From NCBI RefSeq assembly GCF_019443445.1, contig NZ_CP080378.1:5391978-5455977 (forward strand): DNA of 64,000 bases, given 5' to 3'. Below the pieces are notes generated by a model. That model was not told the DNA's origin. It worked only from the letters and a program-made list of their open reading frames with translations, and ran no database searches. Both the position numbers and the translations under genes were made by a program. The stretch is from Massilia sp. PAMC28688 (lineage in GTDB: Bacteria; Pseudomonadota; Gammaproteobacteria; Burkholderiales; Burkholderiaceae_D). Position 1 is the stretch's first letter. Each line of letters begins with the position of its first letter. Shown here in pieces: positions 62,823 to 64,000 of the stretch.

Positions 62823-64000
62823 ATGCAAATTGAAAAGCTGCAAATCGAACTGCGCCCGCGCAGCCCGGCCCAGGCCCTGGACCTGGGTTTTGCCCTGCTG
62901 CGCACCTGCCCGTTCCCGGCCTACATGACCTATGCGGTGCTGATGCTGCCCTTCCTGCTGGTGGCAATCATCCTGACCGTGCTCCTGCCAGACTATGCCG
63001 GCCTCTGGATGCTGCTGCCATGGTGGTTCCGGCCCATTCTTGAACGCGGTACCTTGTACGTGCTCTCGCGCCAGGTGTTCGGCACCCAGGTGAGCTGGCA
63101 GCAGGCCGTGCGCGCCTGGCCCGGCCAGCTGGGCGGCGGCACCTTTTCGCTGCTGACCTGGTTCCGGCCATTTTCGGCCGGGCGCAGCCTGATCCAGCCC
63201 ATCTGGCAGCTGGAAAATGCGCGCGGCAGCGTGGCCCGGGAACGCCGCCGCACGCTGGGCGCCAACGGCACTGCCCGCTCGGCTTTCTGGTTCGGCATCG
63301 TGTGCCTGTTCCTGGAAGTGGTTCTGCTGCTGGGCGGCCTGTATTTTTTTGCCAGCTTGTTCAATGCCGGCACCGACGAGAACCTCCTGCTCGGGGTCTT
63401 CACCGACATGGAAGTGCGGGAAGACACGGTGCTGTACTTTGTCAACCTGGCTGTGGCCACTGTCGTGGAAATCCTGATCGCCCCCATCTACACCGCCTGC
63501 GGCTTTGCCCTGTACCTGAACCGGCGCGCCGCGCTGGAAGCCTGGGACATTGAACTGAAGCTGCGCCAGATCGCGCGGCCCGCCGCGGCGGCGCCGGCTG
63601 TGCGCCCCGCCGCGGGCCTGGCCGCCATCGTCGGCACCCTGCTCTCCTGCCTCGCACTGAGCACGCCCCAGGACGCAATGGCCGCACCCATGACGCACGC
63701 CGAATGCATGCAGGCGCAGCCGTTTGAGCGCCTGGCCATCAAGGGCGCGGAGCAGCAGCGCCTGCGCCGCCAGCTTGACCAGCTCTATGACCGCGACGCC
63801 CTGCGCGACACCGAATGCCGGGAACGCTGGCAGTACAAGGAAAAAATCCAGGACAAGAAAAAGGACCGGCCACGCATGACCATGCCGGACCTGGCATGGC
63901 TGGCGACCCTGCTCAAGATTGTTTTCATTGCCTCTGCCATTGGTATCGTGGCCTGGCTGCTGTATCGCTACCGGGCCTACTTCCCGGCCTTCGAGCGCGC
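62823..64000 (+). CDS. Membrane protein of the RDD-SpoIIM cluster, DUF4129-like, cut by window edge
   Basis: The first 392 codons of a membrane protein (spans near 30-65, 155-185, 200-230, 260-280 and 365-385). The last visible stretch (ACLWLLYRYRAYFPAF-like; actual text GIVAWLLYRYRAYFPAF) and the polar region before it (RLRRQLDQLYDRDALRDTEC) suggest a DUF4129-type protein, expected in this cluster. It starts 8 bp after the SpoIIM gene. The 3' end lies outside the window; the family call is tentative. Confidence 0.6.
   Translation, partial: MQIEKLQIELRPRSPAQALDLGFALLRTCPFPAYMTYAVLMLPFLLVAIILTVLLPDYAGLWMLLPWWFRPILERGTLYVLSRQVFGTQVSWQQAVRAWPGQLGGGTFSLLTWFRPFSAGRSLIQPIWQLENARGSVARERRRTLGANGTARSAFWFGIVCLFLEVVLLLGGLYFFASLFNAGTDENLLLGVFTDMEVREDTVLYFVNLAVATVVEILIAPIYTACGFALYLNRRAALEAWDIELKLRQIARPAAAAPAVRPAAGLAAIVGTLLSCLALSTPQDAMAAPMTHAECMQAQPFERLAIKGAEQQRLRRQLDQLYDRDALRDTECRERWQYKEKIQDKKKDRPRMTMPDLAWLATLLKIVFIASAIGIVAWLLYRYRAYFPAFER

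Overview
The window is high-GC DNA with the gene content of a free-living, motile, aerobic betaproteobacterium. The lplT-type transporter, DUF1853, family-4 UDG, rimI/tsaB block, long GGDEF/EAL proteins, Lys/Ala-rich histone-like protein and a type II leuA point to Oxalobacteraceae, most likely Massilia/Telluria/Duganella or a close relative. This is inferred from protein flavour only. No rRNA, tRNA, prophage, insertion sequence or CRISPR array was seen. Genes are densely packed, with many 4-bp ATGA or GTGA overlaps.

Layout: 1-10 kb is housekeeping: radA (cut by the window edge), alr, lplT, DUF1853, a family-4 UDG-like protein, rimI, tsaB, a thioredoxin-like protein, a 1038-aa PAS/GGDEF/EAL protein and DUF1993. 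A 440-bp spacer with REP-like GGGTCAGACC repeats follows. At 10.5-17.4 kb lie DUF1289/DUF1415, an MltD-type lytic transglycosylase, a RhlE-type DEAD-box helicase with a long leader, a secreted alpha/beta hydrolase with a TPR-like tail, and DUF4272.

The most interesting part is 17.5-31.1 kb, which reads as a selenoneine and ergothioneine region. senA (EgtB-like oxygenase) diverges from senB (selenosugar synthase) and senC (SelD-like selenophosphate synthetase). After an unrelated leuA block comes an egtD-egtB-yihY operon. Diverging from it is a PhnD/PhnC/PhnE/PhnE-type ABC importer whose context suggests selenium oxyanion uptake. In the working model the importer brings in Se, SenC makes selenophosphate, SenB makes the selenosugar, EgtD makes hercynine, SenA joins hercynine to the selenosugar, and EgtB makes the sulfur analogue from the same hercynine. 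No C-S/C-Se lyase is visible. leuA carries a Leu-rich leader peptide typical of attenuation, and a probable unannotated small RNA lies between yihY and a hypothetical gene.

31-46 kb holds regulatory and accessory genes: an H1-like protein, a truncated pseudokinase-ATPase, ppx, a degenerate GGDEF protein with an intact I-site, a spermidine synthase-like protein, a CHASE/PAS/GGDEF/EAL protein, and a cluster of very small proteins, several too short for routine annotation. 46-64 kb holds a chemoreceptor, a ferredoxin, an L,D-transpeptidase, an M23 peptidase, an M4 protease, a Fur-box-controlled TonB receptor/PepSY pair, a LysR regulator diverging from an NDH-2-like oxidoreductase, a PhyH dioxygenase, a Crp/Fnr regulator behind a large hairpin, and the start of an RDD-SpoIIM-(DUF4129-like) operon that runs off the right edge.
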